Source: Collimonas sp. OK412 (GTDB taxonomy: Bacteria; Pseudomonadota; Gammaproteobacteria; Burkholderiales; Burkholderiaceae_D). From it: a stretch of DNA of 64,000 nt. Under the pieces are notes generated by a model. It saw only the letters and a list, made by a program, of their open reading frames with translations. It ran no database searches and was not told the DNA's origin. Positions 9,311 through 18,999 of this stretch are shown one piece after another. The position numbers and the translations under genes were made by a program. The stretch's first letter is position 1; each line of letters begins with the position of its first letter. The stretch covers positions 1 to 64,000 of the forward strand of contig NZ_FOLC01000017.1 in assembly GCF_900112135.1 (NCBI RefSeq), given 5' to 3'.

Positions 9311-10783
9311 TTACCTGGCAGGACTGTTGAGCGCAAGCTCGCCGCGATTCCACCAGCCGCCGCCCAAGGCCTGGAACAAGGCCGCCGTATCGGCGAAGCG
9401 CGCTGCCTGCGCCTGCGCCAGGCCGATCACCGCTTGTTGGTAAGCCTGTTGCGCGGCCAATAAAGTCTGCGGGCTGGTCTCCCCAAGCTGCACCGACCTG
9501 CGTGAAATTTCCAGGCTGCGCGCTGCTGCACGTTCGGCGGCGTCTTGCGCCTGCAAGGCGTCAGCATCGTATTGCAAGGCACGCAAACTGTCCGCCACAT
9601 TCTGGAAAGCCAGGATCACCGTACTCTTGTACTGCGCGGCCGCCTGCTCCAGCAACGCTTCGGAGGCGCGCTTCCTGTGCAGCAGCGCGCCGCCGGCAAA
9701 TAAAGGTTGCGTCAAGCCGCCCGCCAGTCCCCACAAGCCGGTGCCCGAAGTAAACAGGTTCCCCATTTCCGCCGCCGCGCTGCCGATATTCGCACTCAAG
9801 GTGATCTGCGGCAGCATGTTCGCAGTAGCGATGCCGACCGCGGCGCTGGCCGCATGCAGCTGCGCTTCCGCCGACCGCACATCCGGCCGCTGCCGCACCA
9901 GGCTGGACGGCAGGCTGAGCGGCAGCTTCTGCGGCAGGCTGAGACTGGCCAGGTCGAATTTCTGCTCCAGTTCCTGGCTCGGGAAGCGTCCTGCCAGCGC
10001 GGTCAGGCGATCGCGCTGTTGCGCCAGCGATTTCTGCAATGGCGGCAAGCTGGCCTGGGTCTGCGCCAGCGCCGCCTGCTGCGTCAGGACGTCGGCCTGG
10101 GCGACATCGCCCAGTGCATACTGCCGCTGCAACAGCTCCAGCAATTGTTCCTGCACTTTGAGCACTTCCTGAGTCGCTGCAATTTGTGCCCGCAACCCGG
10201 CCTCCTGCACCGCTGCTTCCACTACATTTGAAGTCAGCGTCAGGTACGCTGCCTCCAGCAGGAATTTCTGCTGTTCCGCCTGCGCCTGCAAACCCTCGAC
10301 CTGGCGCCGGTTGCCGCCGAAAGCATCGAGCGTGTAAGAGACGCTGACCTGCGCCGTATGCAGATTGAACGGCGAGGCGCCCTGCCCGGCCGATACCGGC
10401 TGCTTCTGCCGGGTCGGCGCCAGGCTGGCGTTGACGCTCGGCAGGAACGCGCCCTGCTGCGCCGACACCTGCTCCTGCGCCGCACGCAATGCGGCTTGCG
10501 CCGATTGCAGGTCGGGGCTGGCTTTCAGGGCTTCCTCGATTACGGCATTCAAGGACGGCGAATTGAACAGCGTCCACCATTGGGCCGGAATGTCCATGCC
10601 TTCGACAAATTGCTGCGCATCGCCCCCAAGCGTAGCCGCGGAAGAGGTTTTTTGCGGCAATGGCTCCTTGGTATATCCCTGCACTTGCGGCGCATCCGGC
10701 TGCTTGAAATCCGGTCCGGCCGCGCAGCCTGACAGCAACACCGCCAGCGCCGACATCTGTAGTTTCAATTTGATTGCGTTCAT
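9311..10783 (-). CDS. RND efflux outer-membrane channel lipoprotein (NodT/OprM type)
   Basis: Outer-membrane duct of a tripartite efflux pump. Signal peptide with lipobox LLSGC (lipidated Cys20), then the two repeated alpha-helical hairpin domains of the TolC-like OEP family (SAQAALRAAQEQVSAQ... and RSAEAQLHAASAAVGIATAN). The 490-residue length is normal. It is the last gene of the three-gene operon and begins 33 bases after the pump gene. Confidence 0.92.
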   Translation of the reverse strand: MNAIKLKLQMSALAVLLSGCAAGPDFKQPDAPQVQGYTKEPLPQKTSSAATLGGDAQQFVEGMDIPAQWWTLFNSPSLNAVIEEALKASPDLQSAQAALRAAQEQVSAQQGAFLPSVNASLAPTRQKQPVSAGQGASPFNLHTAQVSVSYTLDAFGGNRRQVEGLQAQAEQQKFLLEAAYLTLTSNVVEAAVQEAGLRAQIAATQEVLKVQEQLLELLQRQYALGDVAQADVLTQQAALAQTQASLPPLQKSLAQQRDRLTALAGRFPSQELEQKFDLASLSLPQKLPLSLPSSLVRQRPDVRSAEAQLHAASAAVGIATANMLPQITLSANIGSAAAEMGNLFTSGTGLWGLAGGLTQPLFAGGALLHRKRASEALLEQAAAQYKSTVILAFQNVADSLRALQYDADALQAQDAAERAAARSLEISRRSVQLGETSPQTLLAAQQAYQQAVIGLAQAQAARFADTAALFQALGGGWWNRGELALNSPAR

Positions 10784-10816
10784 TTTTCACCTGCTCAAGA
10801 TTTGGTCGGTTGCGCG

Positions 10817-13800
10817 CTAGCGGCCGTCATTTTCCTTGCTGATCCCGCGCCGTTTTTCAATCCAGCTCTCCAGCGAATAATAGAAGGCCGGCAGGATGAA
10901 CAGCGTCAGCATGGTGGCGACAACCAGGCCGCCCACCACCACAGTCGCCAGGCCACGCTGGACATCGGTGCCGACGCCGGTAGCCAAGGCCGCCGGCAAC
11001 ATGCCCACCGATGCCACCGTGGCCGTCATCAGCACCGGCCGGAAACGTTCGTAGGCGCCCGCCAGGACCGCATCCAGCAAGGCCATGCCCTGGCGCCTGA
11101 CGCGGTTGATATTCGACACCATGATGATGCCGTTCTGCACCGCCACCCCGAACAAGGCGATGAAGCCGACGCCGCTAGCGACGTTGATGGTGCCGTTGGT
11201 GACACGCAGCGCAATCAGCCCGCCAAGTGCGGCCAGCGGCACCACGCCCAGGATCAGCAGCGCCTGGCGCAACTTGCCGAATCCCGCATACAAGATGATC
11301 GCCATCAATCCCAGCACCAGGCCGAACACCAGTATCAGGCGCGACTGCGCGCGTTCCTGGTTCTCGAACTGGCCGGCCCATTCGAGGCGGTACCTGGTTT
11401 TATCGAAATGCACTTTCTGCGCCACCTGCACCTGCGCATCCTTGTAGTACGACAGCAGGTCGCGGTCCGCATAGTCGAGCCGCACGGTCAGCTGGCGATG
11501 CGTGTTTTCATGGGCGATGGTGCTCTCGCCGGTAGTGGTGCGGATATGCGCCACCTGCGACAAGGGAATGCGCGCGCCGCCGGCTGCCGTCAGCAGCAAT
11601 TGGCCCAGCGCCTCCGGGTTGTTGCGGCTGCTCACGGGGAAACGCACCGTAACGTTATGCACCTTGTCGCCCAGGTACAGCTGGGTCACCGGCGCGCCGC
11701 CGATGCCTGTCTGGATAAGGCCGGCGACATCGGCGACGTTGATGCCGAGGCGAGCGGCGGCGGCACGGTCGATATCGATCGCCACCTGCGGCACCGGCGG
11801 CTCCTGGAAGATCGCCACGTCAGCCGATCCCGGCACGCCGTTCAGCACTTCGACGATCTGGCTGCCGATGCGCCGCAGTTCCTTGAAATCGTCGCCGTAC
11901 ACGCGAATCACCAGAGGGCTGTGGGCGCCGCCCACCGCATCGTTGACGCCGTCGCTGATCGGCTGGCTGATGCCGATCGAAAAGCCGGGCAGCTGCGACA
12001 GGCGGGCGTTGAGCCGGCGCACGAACTGTTCCTTGGTTTCGCCGCTGGTCCAGGTGCTGTAGGGTTTCAGGCCCACCGGTACTTCCATGTGCGACGGCGT
12101 CCAGGGATCGGTGCCGTCGTCGCTGCGGCCCAGTTGGGTAACCGCATAAGACACTTCAGGAAACTCCAGCAGGGTACGCCGCAATTCGCTGGCCATTTCG
12201 CTGCCTTTTTCCAGCGACAGGCCGGACGGCATCTGCACCTGCAGCCACAACGTTCCCTCATCCAGGTTCGGCATGAATTCGCGGCCGGTGGCCGCGCCCA
12301 GCACGATGACGCCGGCCAGTGCCGCCGCCCCGATACCATAGGAAACCGCAGGATTATCCAGCAAGCGGCCCAGGGTTTTGCGGTATGCGGCGCCCAGCCA
12401 TTCCAGCGGCTTGTTATGGAAAATCCGGCGTGGCTTGCGCAAAGCCATGTAGGCCAGTCCGGGCACCAGCACGATGCTGCACAATAAAGCCCCGATCAAG
12501 GCATAGGCCACGGTGAAAGCCATGGGCGAGAGCAGCTTGCCTTCAGCGCGTTCGAAAGCGAACAGCGGCAGATAGGCGACGATGATGATCAGGGTGGCGA
12601 AGAAAATCGGCCGGATCACTTCGGTAGTGGCGTCGCGTACGTCGGTCTCGGTCAGTTCCGCATCAGGCTGCGCTTCGCGCCGCCGCAAGATCGCTTCGGT
12701 GACCACGATCGCGCCATCGACAATGATGCCGAAATCGATCGCCCCCAGCGAAAACAGATTGGCCGGCATCTTGGTCAGGTACATCATGATGAAGACCGTC
12801 ACCAGCGCCAGCGGAATCGTCACCGCGGCGACCAGCGCGCTGCGCGGGCTGCCGAGAAACAGGATCAGCACGATGCAGACCAGGCCGATGCCTTCCATGA
12901 CGGTATGGCCGACCTTGTGTATGGTGAGCTGGATCAGGTCGTCGCGATCGATGTACGGCACGATCTTGACGTCCATCGCCGCCAGCTGCGTTTGCAGCTG
13001 GTCCACCTTGGCGTGCACGCCCTTGATGACTTCCGAGGCGTTCTGGTATTTCAGCAGCTTGACCACGCCCTGGATGGTGTCGGGATTATTGTCCTTGCCA
13101 AGGATGCCCTGCCTTTCCTGGTGGCTGTATTGCAGCTTGCCCAGGTCGCGCACCAGCACCGGCACGCCGTTGGTCTGCTTGACCACCACGTTGCCGAGAT
13201 CGGTCAGGCTGCGCATCAGGCCGATGCCGCGCACCACGTATCCCTGCTCGCCGCGCGTGATGCGGCTGCCGCCGGCATTGGCGTTGTTGTTGCTGATGGC
13301 GGTAGTCACATCGGACAGGGAAACGTCGAAACGTTCCAGCTGCTTCTGGTCGACTTCCAGCTGGTACTCCATGGTCAGGCCGCCGAAATTGCCGACCTCG
13401 GCGATGCCAGGCACTTGCTGCAGTTCAGGAATCACGATCCAGCGCTGGATCTCCGACAGCTCCATCAGGTTCTTGCTGTCGGACTCCAGCGTGTAGCGGT
13501 AGATTTCACCGGCAGGACTGGTCACCGAATCCAGGCTGGGCGTTATGCCGGCCGGCAGCGCCGCTTGCGTCATGCGTTCGGCGACGCGCTGGCGCTGCCA
13601 GTAATCTTCGGCGCCGTCCTTGAATGTCAGCGTGATCAGCGACAAGCCGAAAGTACTTGACGAACGCATATGCACCAGGCCAGGCGTACCGCTCAGCTGG
13701 CGCTCCAGCGGGATGGTGATCTGCTGCTCGATTTCCTCAGCGGCCAAGCCCGGCGCCTGGGTCGTCACCTGGGCAGTGACATCGGACAGCTCGGGATACG

Positions 13801-13912
13801 CCTCGACCGCCATCCGGGTCCAGGAATAATAGCCGAACAGCGTCACCATCAATGTCACCAGGATGACCGCATAGCGCTTCTGCAGGCAGTAACGGACGAT
13901 GTTGTTAATCAT
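10817..13912 (-). CDS. Heavy-metal efflux RND pump, CzcA/CusA family
   Basis: Inner-membrane proton/cation antiporter of the HME-RND group. 1031 residues with twelve predicted membrane segments and two large periplasmic loops. The TM4 motif DFGIIVDGAIVVTE carries the two Asp and one Glu characteristic of metal-exporting RND pumps rather than of drug pumps. The substrate (Co/Zn/Cd, Ni or Cu/Ag) cannot be read from the sequence. Its start overlaps the adaptor gene by eight bases, so the two are co-translated. Confidence 0.92.
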   Translation of the reverse strand: MINNIVRYCLQKRYAVILVTLMVTLFGYYSWTRMAVEAYPELSDVTAQVTTQAPGLAAEEIEQQITIPLERQLSGTPGLVHMRSSSTFGLSLITLTFKDGAEDYWQRQRVAERMTQAALPAGITPSLDSVTSPAGEIYRYTLESDSKNLMELSEIQRWIVIPELQQVPGIAEVGNFGGLTMEYQLEVDQKQLERFDVSLSDVTTAISNNNANAGGSRITRGEQGYVVRGIGLMRSLTDLGNVVVKQTNGVPVLVRDLGKLQYSHQERQGILGKDNNPDTIQGVVKLLKYQNASEVIKGVHAKVDQLQTQLAAMDVKIVPYIDRDDLIQLTIHKVGHTVMEGIGLVCIVLILFLGSPRSALVAAVTIPLALVTVFIMMYLTKMPANLFSLGAIDFGIIVDGAIVVTEAILRRREAQPDAELTETDVRDATTEVIRPIFFATLIIIVAYLPLFAFERAEGKLLSPMAFTVAYALIGALLCSIVLVPGLAYMALRKPRRIFHNKPLEWLGAAYRKTLGRLLDNPAVSYGIGAAALAGVIVLGAATGREFMPNLDEGTLWLQVQMPSGLSLEKGSEMASELRRTLLEFPEVSYAVTQLGRSDDGTDPWTPSHMEVPVGLKPYSTWTSGETKEQFVRRLNARLSQLPGFSIGISQPISDGVNDAVGGAHSPLVIRVYGDDFKELRRIGSQIVEVLNGVPGSADVAIFQEPPVPQVAIDIDRAAAARLGINVADVAGLIQTGIGGAPVTQLYLGDKVHNVTVRFPVSSRNNPEALGQLLLTAAGGARIPLSQVAHIRTTTGESTIAHENTHRQLTVRLDYADRDLLSYYKDAQVQVAQKVHFDKTRYRLEWAGQFENQERAQSRLILVFGLVLGLMAIILYAGFGKLRQALLILGVVPLAALGGLIALRVTNGTINVASGVGFIALFGVAVQNGIIMVSNINRVRRQGMALLDAVLAGAYERFRPVLMTATVASVGMLPAALATGVGTDVQRGLATVVVGGLVVATMLTLFILPAFYYSLESWIEKRRGISKENDGR

Positions 13913-15062
13913 TGAGCAGCACTCCGCCCTTGGTCACCACGCGCTCGCCGACCTGCAGTCCGCTCTGGATGCGCACGCTGCCGTCTTCCTGGCTGCCGGT
14001 TTCTATGGCGCGGCGGACAAACGTCCAGGGCGCCACTTCGACGAATACCGTGGTGTTTTCGTTATTCATCAGCAGCGCCGACGGCGGCACTGCCGGCGCC
14101 GTAGCCTGGGCCACGGCAAAAGACACATTGGCAAACATGTTCGGCTTGAACCTGCCGTCTGCATTGGGCACGCTGATACGCACCAGCGCCCTGCGCGTAT
14201 CGGCCTGCAGCACGTCGCTGACGAACGACACCTTGCCTTGGAACCGCTCACCGGGATAAGCCGGCAAACTGATGCTGGCCGCCTGCCCTTTCTTGATCGA
14301 CGACAGCATGTTTTCCGGCACGTTGGCGGTAATCCAGACATTCTCCAGGTTGGCGATCGTCATCAGGACGGCGTTCGTATCGTTGGCCGACTGTCCTGCG
14401 CTGACAGCCAGTTCAGTGATGCTGCCGAGGTTCGGCGCAACCAGGTTGAGGCGTTGGCCGCTGCGGTCGGCAGCACTTGCGCCGCTGGCGCTCAGCGATT
14501 TGAGGCGGGTATCGGCGCTGGCGAATTCAGCTTGGGCCTGGACATAGGCGCTTTCTGCCTGCTCCAGGTCTTTGGCTGCTCCGGCGCCAGCCTGCTGCAC
14601 GCCGCGCTGCCGCTCCAGCGCGCGCTTGGCCAGCTGCAGCGCATCGCGGGTCTTTTGCAGCTCGGCGCTAGCCTGGGCAAAATCGCCGGAAGTCATCACC
14701 AGCAGCAACTGTCCTTTGCGCACGCGGTCGCCAAGGCCGACCTTCAATTCCAGCACCTTGCCGGCCACCGGCGGCACGATATTGACGGTGCGGGCAGGGT
14801 CCGCCTCCACCTGCGCCGGCAGTTCCAGTGCATGCGCCGCGTCCAGCGCCGCCACCGTTTGTACGGCAAGGCGCTGCCGCAACGGCGAATGTTCCGGGAT
14901 CGTGATGCGTTCGCCTTGCCTGGTGAAATTAGGAGCCGGTTGCGCGCCGGCAGCGCTGGCGGACGCCTTGCTGTCGAATACGACGAAGGCCAGCCTGCCG
15001 GCAATCAGGATGACGATGGCGAGAGTCATCAGGGGTTTTCGCCGGAAAATATTCTTGTTCAT
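13905..15062 (-). CDS. RND efflux periplasmic adaptor (membrane fusion protein)
   Basis: Links pump and outer-membrane channel. One N-terminal signal/anchor helix (LAIVILIAGRLAFVVF), then the lipoyl-like half motif (VNIVPPVAGKVLELKVGLGDRVRKGQLL), a coiled-coil hairpin (about 130-190) and beta-barrel segments. CzcB-like, 385 residues. No histidine-rich metal-binding extension is seen. First gene of the operon; a metal-regulator-like direct repeat lies about 280 bases upstream. Confidence 0.9.
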   Translation of the reverse strand: MNKNIFRRKPLMTLAIVILIAGRLAFVVFDSKASASAAGAQPAPNFTRQGERITIPEHSPLRQRLAVQTVAALDAAHALELPAQVEADPARTVNIVPPVAGKVLELKVGLGDRVRKGQLLLVMTSGDFAQASAELQKTRDALQLAKRALERQRGVQQAGAGAAKDLEQAESAYVQAQAEFASADTRLKSLSASGASAADRSGQRLNLVAPNLGSITELAVSAGQSANDTNAVLMTIANLENVWITANVPENMLSSIKKGQAASISLPAYPGERFQGKVSFVSDVLQADTRRALVRISVPNADGRFKPNMFANVSFAVAQATAPAVPPSALLMNNENTTVFVEVAPWTFVRRAIETGSQEDGSVRIQSGLQVGERVVTKGGVLLND

Positions 15063-15315
15063 GATCGTGCTCGTGTTAAGAGATTGTGGTTCACGTCAGC
15101 CCCTGGCTAGATCGCCATGCAGAGGGCGGAATGCTGTTTTTTTTTCAACCGGGATAGTTGCCGGACATTGCCGGCGGCACCGGTTTGGGTCAGCGCGGCT
15201 GAAGAGCGGCGCAGGGAGCTCGCGTGCGGTGGCATGCCAGGCACGTCGTCCGCCGCAGCTCCGAAGGTGGATTCAGTCCCACCAAACTGGGACCCGCACA
15301 GGCTACCGGGCTATC

Positions 15316-15354
15316 CTGTCAGGAACCTGAAGGAAAGCTGACAAAATCCTGACA
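15316..15354. promoter_or_regulatory. Putative heavy-metal response-regulator box upstream of the RND operon
   Basis: CTGACA occurs twice with an 11-base period (15338-15343 and 15349-15354), preceded by CCTGTCAGG at 15315-15323. Direct repeats with helical spacing are typical sites for OmpR-type metal regulators (CzcR/CopR/IrlR class). Apart from this the 15063-15601 stretch shows no gene I can support. It must hold promoters for the RND operon (minus) and the YXWGXW gene (plus). Confidence 0.4.
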
Positions 15355-15601
15355 ATGGGAATTCTCCACACACGAGAGCCGAAGTTCGCCGCCAGCACCG
15401 CTGCAATCACCGAATCTGGCGGAACCACTCCCCTGCCTTTCATCACGCCATTGGAAGTACCGTCGGCGACGGCCGACATTCAGCCTTGCTTGAACATGGC
15501 CAGCGCCAGTCTCCAAATGGATGTAATTATTTGCATCATTGCTTGGCAGGCAAACATTCACAGGTATAGTTAGCCCAACCCAACAACATTAGAAAAAAAC
15601 C

Positions 15602-16012
15602 ATGAAACGTTTGCTCTGCGCAATTGCCCTTGTCGCCGCCGGCGCTGCCGCGGTATTGCCAACCCAGGCGATGGCGCAGGTCGGCGTCAACATCATCATC
15701 GGCACCCCGCCGCCACCGCCAAGATACGAAGTGGCGCCGCCGCCGCGCTACGGCTACATGTGGGCGCCGGGATACTGGAATTGGGACGGCCGCCGCCATG
15801 TCTGGTCCGGCGGCCACTGGGAAAGATCACGCAACGGCTATATGTATAACCGGCCGGAATGGCGCCAGGGGCGGCACGGCTGGGAACTGCGCCGTGGCGG
15901 CTGGCAGCGCGGCGGCGATCATCGCGGCGGATATGACGGCAGGCGCGATCATCACCGCGGCGATGACCATCGCGGCTACGACCGCCGCGACAACGACCGC
16001 CATCACCGCTAA
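15602..16012 (+). CDS. Secreted YXWGXW-repeat protein
   Basis: 136 residues with a signal peptide (cleavage near AMA-QVG, residue 25), a proline run, then two aromatic repeats (YMWAPGYWNWDGRRHVW and GGHWERSRNGYMYNRPEW) of the YXWGXW family. The tail is very rich in Arg, His, Gly and Asp and may bind metals or polyanions. Its proximity to a metal efflux operon is suggestive, but the function of this family is unknown. Confidence 0.75.
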   Translation: MKRLLCAIALVAAGAAAVLPTQAMAQVGVNIIIGTPPPPPRYEVAPPPRYGYMWAPGYWNWDGRRHVWSGGHWERSRNGYMYNRPEWRQGRHGWELRRGGWQRGGDHRGGYDGRRDHHRGDDHRGYDRRDNDRHHR

Positions 16013-16075
16013 CCACTACGCCATACGACAACAGGTAAAGGCAGAGCCTGCGCCTGGATTCACAGGAGCATCAAC

Positions 16076-16378
16076 TTGACGACAGCCATGACAATCCACA
16101 AAATCCTCGCCGCTGCCGCACTGCTGGCGGCGGCCAGCCTTGCCGCCGCCCAAGCGCAGGAAGCCGGACCGCGCGCATCGCTGGATACCGCCAAGCCGCA
16201 AGCCGCCGACGAATGCCGGCGCCTGCAGGACCGTATCAGCGAACTCGACAGGATGGACGATGAACGTATCGCCCGCGCCGGGCGGACCGGTGCGCAGCAG
16301 AGCCCGGTCCAGACCAAGGAATGGATAGACAAGGAACGCAAAGACGCCAAGACAAAAATGTTCTTCGCTAAATGCTAG
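16076..16378 (+). CDS. Small periplasmic protein of unknown function
   Basis: I place the start at TTG 16076 because AGGAG lies exactly seven bases upstream; ATG 16088 would be 19 bases from it. A signal peptide (ILAAAALLAAASLAAAQA) precedes a charged 70-residue mature part with ECRRLQDRISELDRMDDERI and a C-terminal Cys. It is 63 bases after the YXWGXW gene and possibly co-transcribed. I do not recognise a function. Confidence 0.65.
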   Translation: MTTAMTIHKILAAAALLAAASLAAAQAQEAGPRASLDTAKPQAADECRRLQDRISELDRMDDERIARAGRTGAQQSPVQTKEWIDKERKDAKTKMFFAKC

Positions 16379-16416
16379 GTTAAATCAGCCGCCTGGTTCC
16401 AAAGACACCGCCGGTT

Positions 16417-16941
16417 TCAGCCGGCGTCGGGCGCCCGCGCCGGCTGGTTGATATCGACGCCATCCCAATACTCCATGGTGGCTGACCGGCGATAACTTTC
16501 CCCGGTCAGCTTCACGCTGACCCGCCCCGTTTCCGGAAACACCGCCACGTCGTTGCGCTGCGGATTGCCCAGCACCAGGTAGCGGCAAGGCGCGGATGTG
16601 TGATTGACCAGGCAATGGCCGACTTTCTGGCCTGCCGGAAAACAGGCATAGTGCCCGGGCGACAATTCGTAGCTCTTGGCGCCGAGCTGCAAAGTGAGGC
16701 TGCCTTCAAGGATGAACAGGTGCTCCTCTTCAAGCAGGTGGTAATGCGACTGGTTGGCTTGCTTGCCGGGCTCCAGCACCTCCATCGACACGCTCAGCTG
16801 GGAACCGCCGCCGAATGAACTCAGGTGCTGGAAACGCATGCCAAAACGCTCCCCGCGCGCAGCTTCTTCCCATGGCACGCTGCTGACATGGAATGGTTCG
16901 AATATCCCTTCGGCATTCGCTGAGGTGGTTTTTTCACTCAA
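16417..16941 (-). CDS. Cupin-domain protein
   Basis: 174 residues starting with TTG at 16941 (AAGGAG seven bases upstream; MSEKTTSANAEG). The single beta-barrel has the cupin motif 1 region SHYHLLEEEHLFILEG (two His and Glu as likely metal ligands) and a motif 2 around AGQKVGHCLVNH. Probably binds a metal; the substrate is unknown. Divergent from soxR and sharing its promoter region, so SoxR control is possible. Confidence 0.75.
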   Translation of the reverse strand: MSEKTTSANAEGIFEPFHVSSVPWEEAARGERFGMRFQHLSSFGGGSQLSVSMEVLEPGKQANQSHYHLLEEEHLFILEGSLTLQLGAKSYELSPGHYACFPAGQKVGHCLVNHTSAPCRYLVLGNPQRNDVAVFPETGRVSVKLTGESYRRSATMEYWDGVDINQPARAPDAG

Positions 16942-17049
16942 TTCAGTACTCCTTGCCCTGCATGGCGATATACGTCGAACGCAAAATTTAGCACAGATCA
17001 TCTAGGCCGCATTGCGTCGCCCGGTGCAGCCTCGGGCAGGCAGCGCAAA

Positions 17050-17067
17050 GTTCAAGTAAACTTGAAG
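17050..17067. promoter_or_regulatory. SoxR box
   Basis: GTTCAAGTAAACTTGAAG is a near-perfect palindrome. It closely matches the E. coli SoxR operator (CCTCAAGTTAACTTGAGG), 24 bases before the soxR start. SoxR activates by twisting a promoter with a 19-base spacer. The site lies between soxR and the divergent cupin gene. Confidence 0.75.
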
Positions 17068-17091
17068 CCAATAACATTTCGGGATCATCTG

Positions 17092-17577
17092 ATGAGCGAG
17101 ATACTGATCACTATCGGCGAACTAGCAAAACGCTCAGGCGTGGCCGCCAGCGCCTTGCGCTTCTATGAAGAACAGGGATTGCTGAGCAGCACGCGCGAAA
17201 GCGGACGGCAGCGCCAGTTCTCGCGCGACGTATTGCGCCGGGTCGCCTTCATCCGCGTGGCGCAGACGGTAGGCCTCAGCCTCGAGGAAATCAAGGACGC
17301 CCTGTCCACGCTGCCGCAAAAACGCACACCGACCAGGCAGGATTGGGAACGGCTCTCGCGCTCCTGGCACCCGCTGCTGCAACAACGCATAGACACCCTG
17401 ACCGCGCTGCGCGACCAGCTTACCTCGTGCATCGGCTGCGGCTGTCTTTCGCTGAAAAAATGCGCGCTATACAATCCCGACGATGCCGCAAAACGGCGCG
17501 GCGCGGGACCGCGTTATTTGTTAGGCGACAACGCGGCGATGGTACTCGCCGACGATGGCCCAGAAGACTACGACTAA
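17092..17577 (+). CDS. soxR: Redox-sensitive transcriptional activator SoxR
   Basis: MerR-family sensor of redox-cycling compounds and oxidative stress. Start MSEILITIGELAKRSGV; HTH at residues 5-30, dimerisation helix, then the [2Fe-2S] ligands in C-x2-C-x-C-x5-C spacing (CIGCGCLSLKKC, Cys 113, 116, 118, 124). At 161 residues it is full length. A SoxR box lies just upstream, so autoregulation is expected. There is no soxS, as is usual outside enterics. Confidence 0.93.
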   Translation: MSEILITIGELAKRSGVAASALRFYEEQGLLSSTRESGRQRQFSRDVLRRVAFIRVAQTVGLSLEEIKDALSTLPQKRTPTRQDWERLSRSWHPLLQQRIDTLTALRDQLTSCIGCGCLSLKKCALYNPDDAAKRRGAGPRYLLGDNAAMVLADDGPEDYD

Positions 17578-17583
17578 TGCCAT

Positions 17584-18132
17584 TCAGGCTTCCGTGACAC
17601 GCAGATCGAGGCGTGAATAAATCCAGAAATTCCGCGGATGACCGCGCACCATGCGAAAACTGCGCAGCAGCCCTTCACATTGAAAGCCGCATTTCTCCAA
17701 TACCCTGATAGAACGCGTATTTGAATCAAGTACGGTGGCTTGGATCCGGACCGCGCCAAGGTACGAGAAACCCCATTCCGCCACGGCATTGCATACCGCA
17801 GGCGCGATATCTTTGCCCCAGACAGCCGGCGCAAGATCGTAGGCGATTTCGACAGTCTTGTGCAGCAGCGAAATGCTGTGAAAACCGATAGTACCGACCA
17901 ACGCACCGGAGTCGTGCCGAACAATTGCCAGGCGAATCTCTGAAGCTGGGTCCAACGACTCCAAAGCATCGAATTTCTGCATCAGGTCATCCATCGAGCG
18001 CAAGTCCCAGCTCGTATGGTCGAGCACTCGCGGCATGGTCAGATATGCGTACCACGCGGCGGCGTCTGCGCGACTCAACGGGCGCAGGGCAACAAGTTCA
18101 TGAACGAAATCAGGAAGGTCGATGTAATGCAT
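17584..18132 (-). CDS. GNAT acetyltransferase of the RimJ/RimL type
   Basis: 182 residues from ATG 18132 (MHYIDLPDFVHELVALRPL). The fold signatures of the ribosomal-protein N-acetyltransferase group are present (LVGTIGFHSI, VEIAYDLAPAVWGKDIA, and NTRSIRVLEKCGFQCEG near the end). The substrate is unknown. It is eight bases downstream of the DeoR-type gene and probably in its operon. Confidence 0.85.
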   Translation of the reverse strand: MHYIDLPDFVHELVALRPLSRADAAAWYAYLTMPRVLDHTSWDLRSMDDLMQKFDALESLDPASEIRLAIVRHDSGALVGTIGFHSISLLHKTVEIAYDLAPAVWGKDIAPAVCNAVAEWGFSYLGAVRIQATVLDSNTRSIRVLEKCGFQCEGLLRSFRMVRGHPRNFWIYSRLDLRVTEA

Positions 18133-18140
18133 GGATTCGA

Positions 18141-18896
18141 TTATGCCAGGGTGACGGTTATTCCCATTTTCCGATACGGAACAATCAAGGCTTCCGCCAC
18201 CCCGGCATTGACCACGATTTCGCTGACCTGAGCCAGCGGCACTATCTGGTAAGCCGATGCGGTATCCAGCTTTTCCGGCGACGCCAGCACCACCGTCTTC
18301 AAAGCCCCAATGCACAACGCACGCTTGACGCACGCTTCTTCAAAATCACCGGTGCTGATGCCCGCCTCGGGATGCAAGCTGCACACCCCCATGAAATACA
18401 GGTCGGCACGGATCTGGCCGATGGCTTCGATTGCGTTCGCTCCGACGTTGACGATCGAGTGCTTGAACAGGCGCCCGCCGATCATGATCACGTCAATGTG
18501 GGCATGCTCAACCAGCTCCAGCGCGATCGACGGGCTGTGCGTCACCACCGTTGCCCGCAACGCTGGCGGCAGCTGCCGCGCCAGCTGCACCGCAGTGGTG
18601 CCGCCATCGATGAACACCACCTGCCCCGGCTGGATCATGGCGGCAGCGGCGCGGCCGATGGCGGATTTGGCGTCGCTTGAAATCTGCTGCCGCTCAGCGA
18701 AAGGAGCCATCGCCGAGGACGCCGGCAAGGCGCCGCCATGGACCCGCTGCAGCAGGCCCTCCTTCGCCAGCTGGCGCAGGTCGCGCCGGATGGTGTCTTC
18801 CGACAGCCCGAGCTGCTCGCTCAACGACTTGGCGACGATCTGTCCGTCGCGCTTCAGGATTTCCAGCAAATGTTGCTTGCGTTGCAGGGTCAGCAT
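18141..18896 (-). CDS. DeoR-family transcriptional regulator
   Basis: 251 residues from ATG 18896. N-terminal DeoR HTH (SLSEQLGLSEDTIRRDLRQL, about 22-41, then RVHGGA) and a C-terminal sugar-isomerase-like sensor domain with IDGGTTAVQLARQLP and ISTGDFEEACVKRA. The family usually senses a sugar phosphate. It is divergent from the Nudix gene and cotranscribed with a GNAT gene. Confidence 0.9.
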   Translation of the reverse strand: MLTLQRKQHLLEILKRDGQIVAKSLSEQLGLSEDTIRRDLRQLAKEGLLQRVHGGALPASSAMAPFAERQQISSDAKSAIGRAAAAMIQPGQVVFIDGGTTAVQLARQLPPALRATVVTHSPSIALELVEHAHIDVIMIGGRLFKHSIVNVGANAIEAIGQIRADLYFMGVCSLHPEAGISTGDFEEACVKRALCIGALKTVVLASPEKLDTASAYQIVPLAQVSEIVVNAGVAEALIVPYRKMGITVTLA

Positions 18897-18999
18897 AATT
18901 TTCCACACATGGTTTGCACGTTTTTTCTTGATATTTAACGATATTGCATGATAAATTCTCCGAACGCAAGCCCGATGCAACACCAACAGGAGATCCGCC

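Noticed and set aside
10802-12487. A 561-residue open frame opposite the RND pump gene
   Set aside because: Antisense shadow with His/Arg/Gln-rich low-quality sequence and no ribosome site.
15319-15561. A minus-strand 80-codon frame between the RND operon and the YXWGXW gene
   Set aside because: No ribosome site, no recognisable sequence, and it overlaps the likely regulatory repeats.
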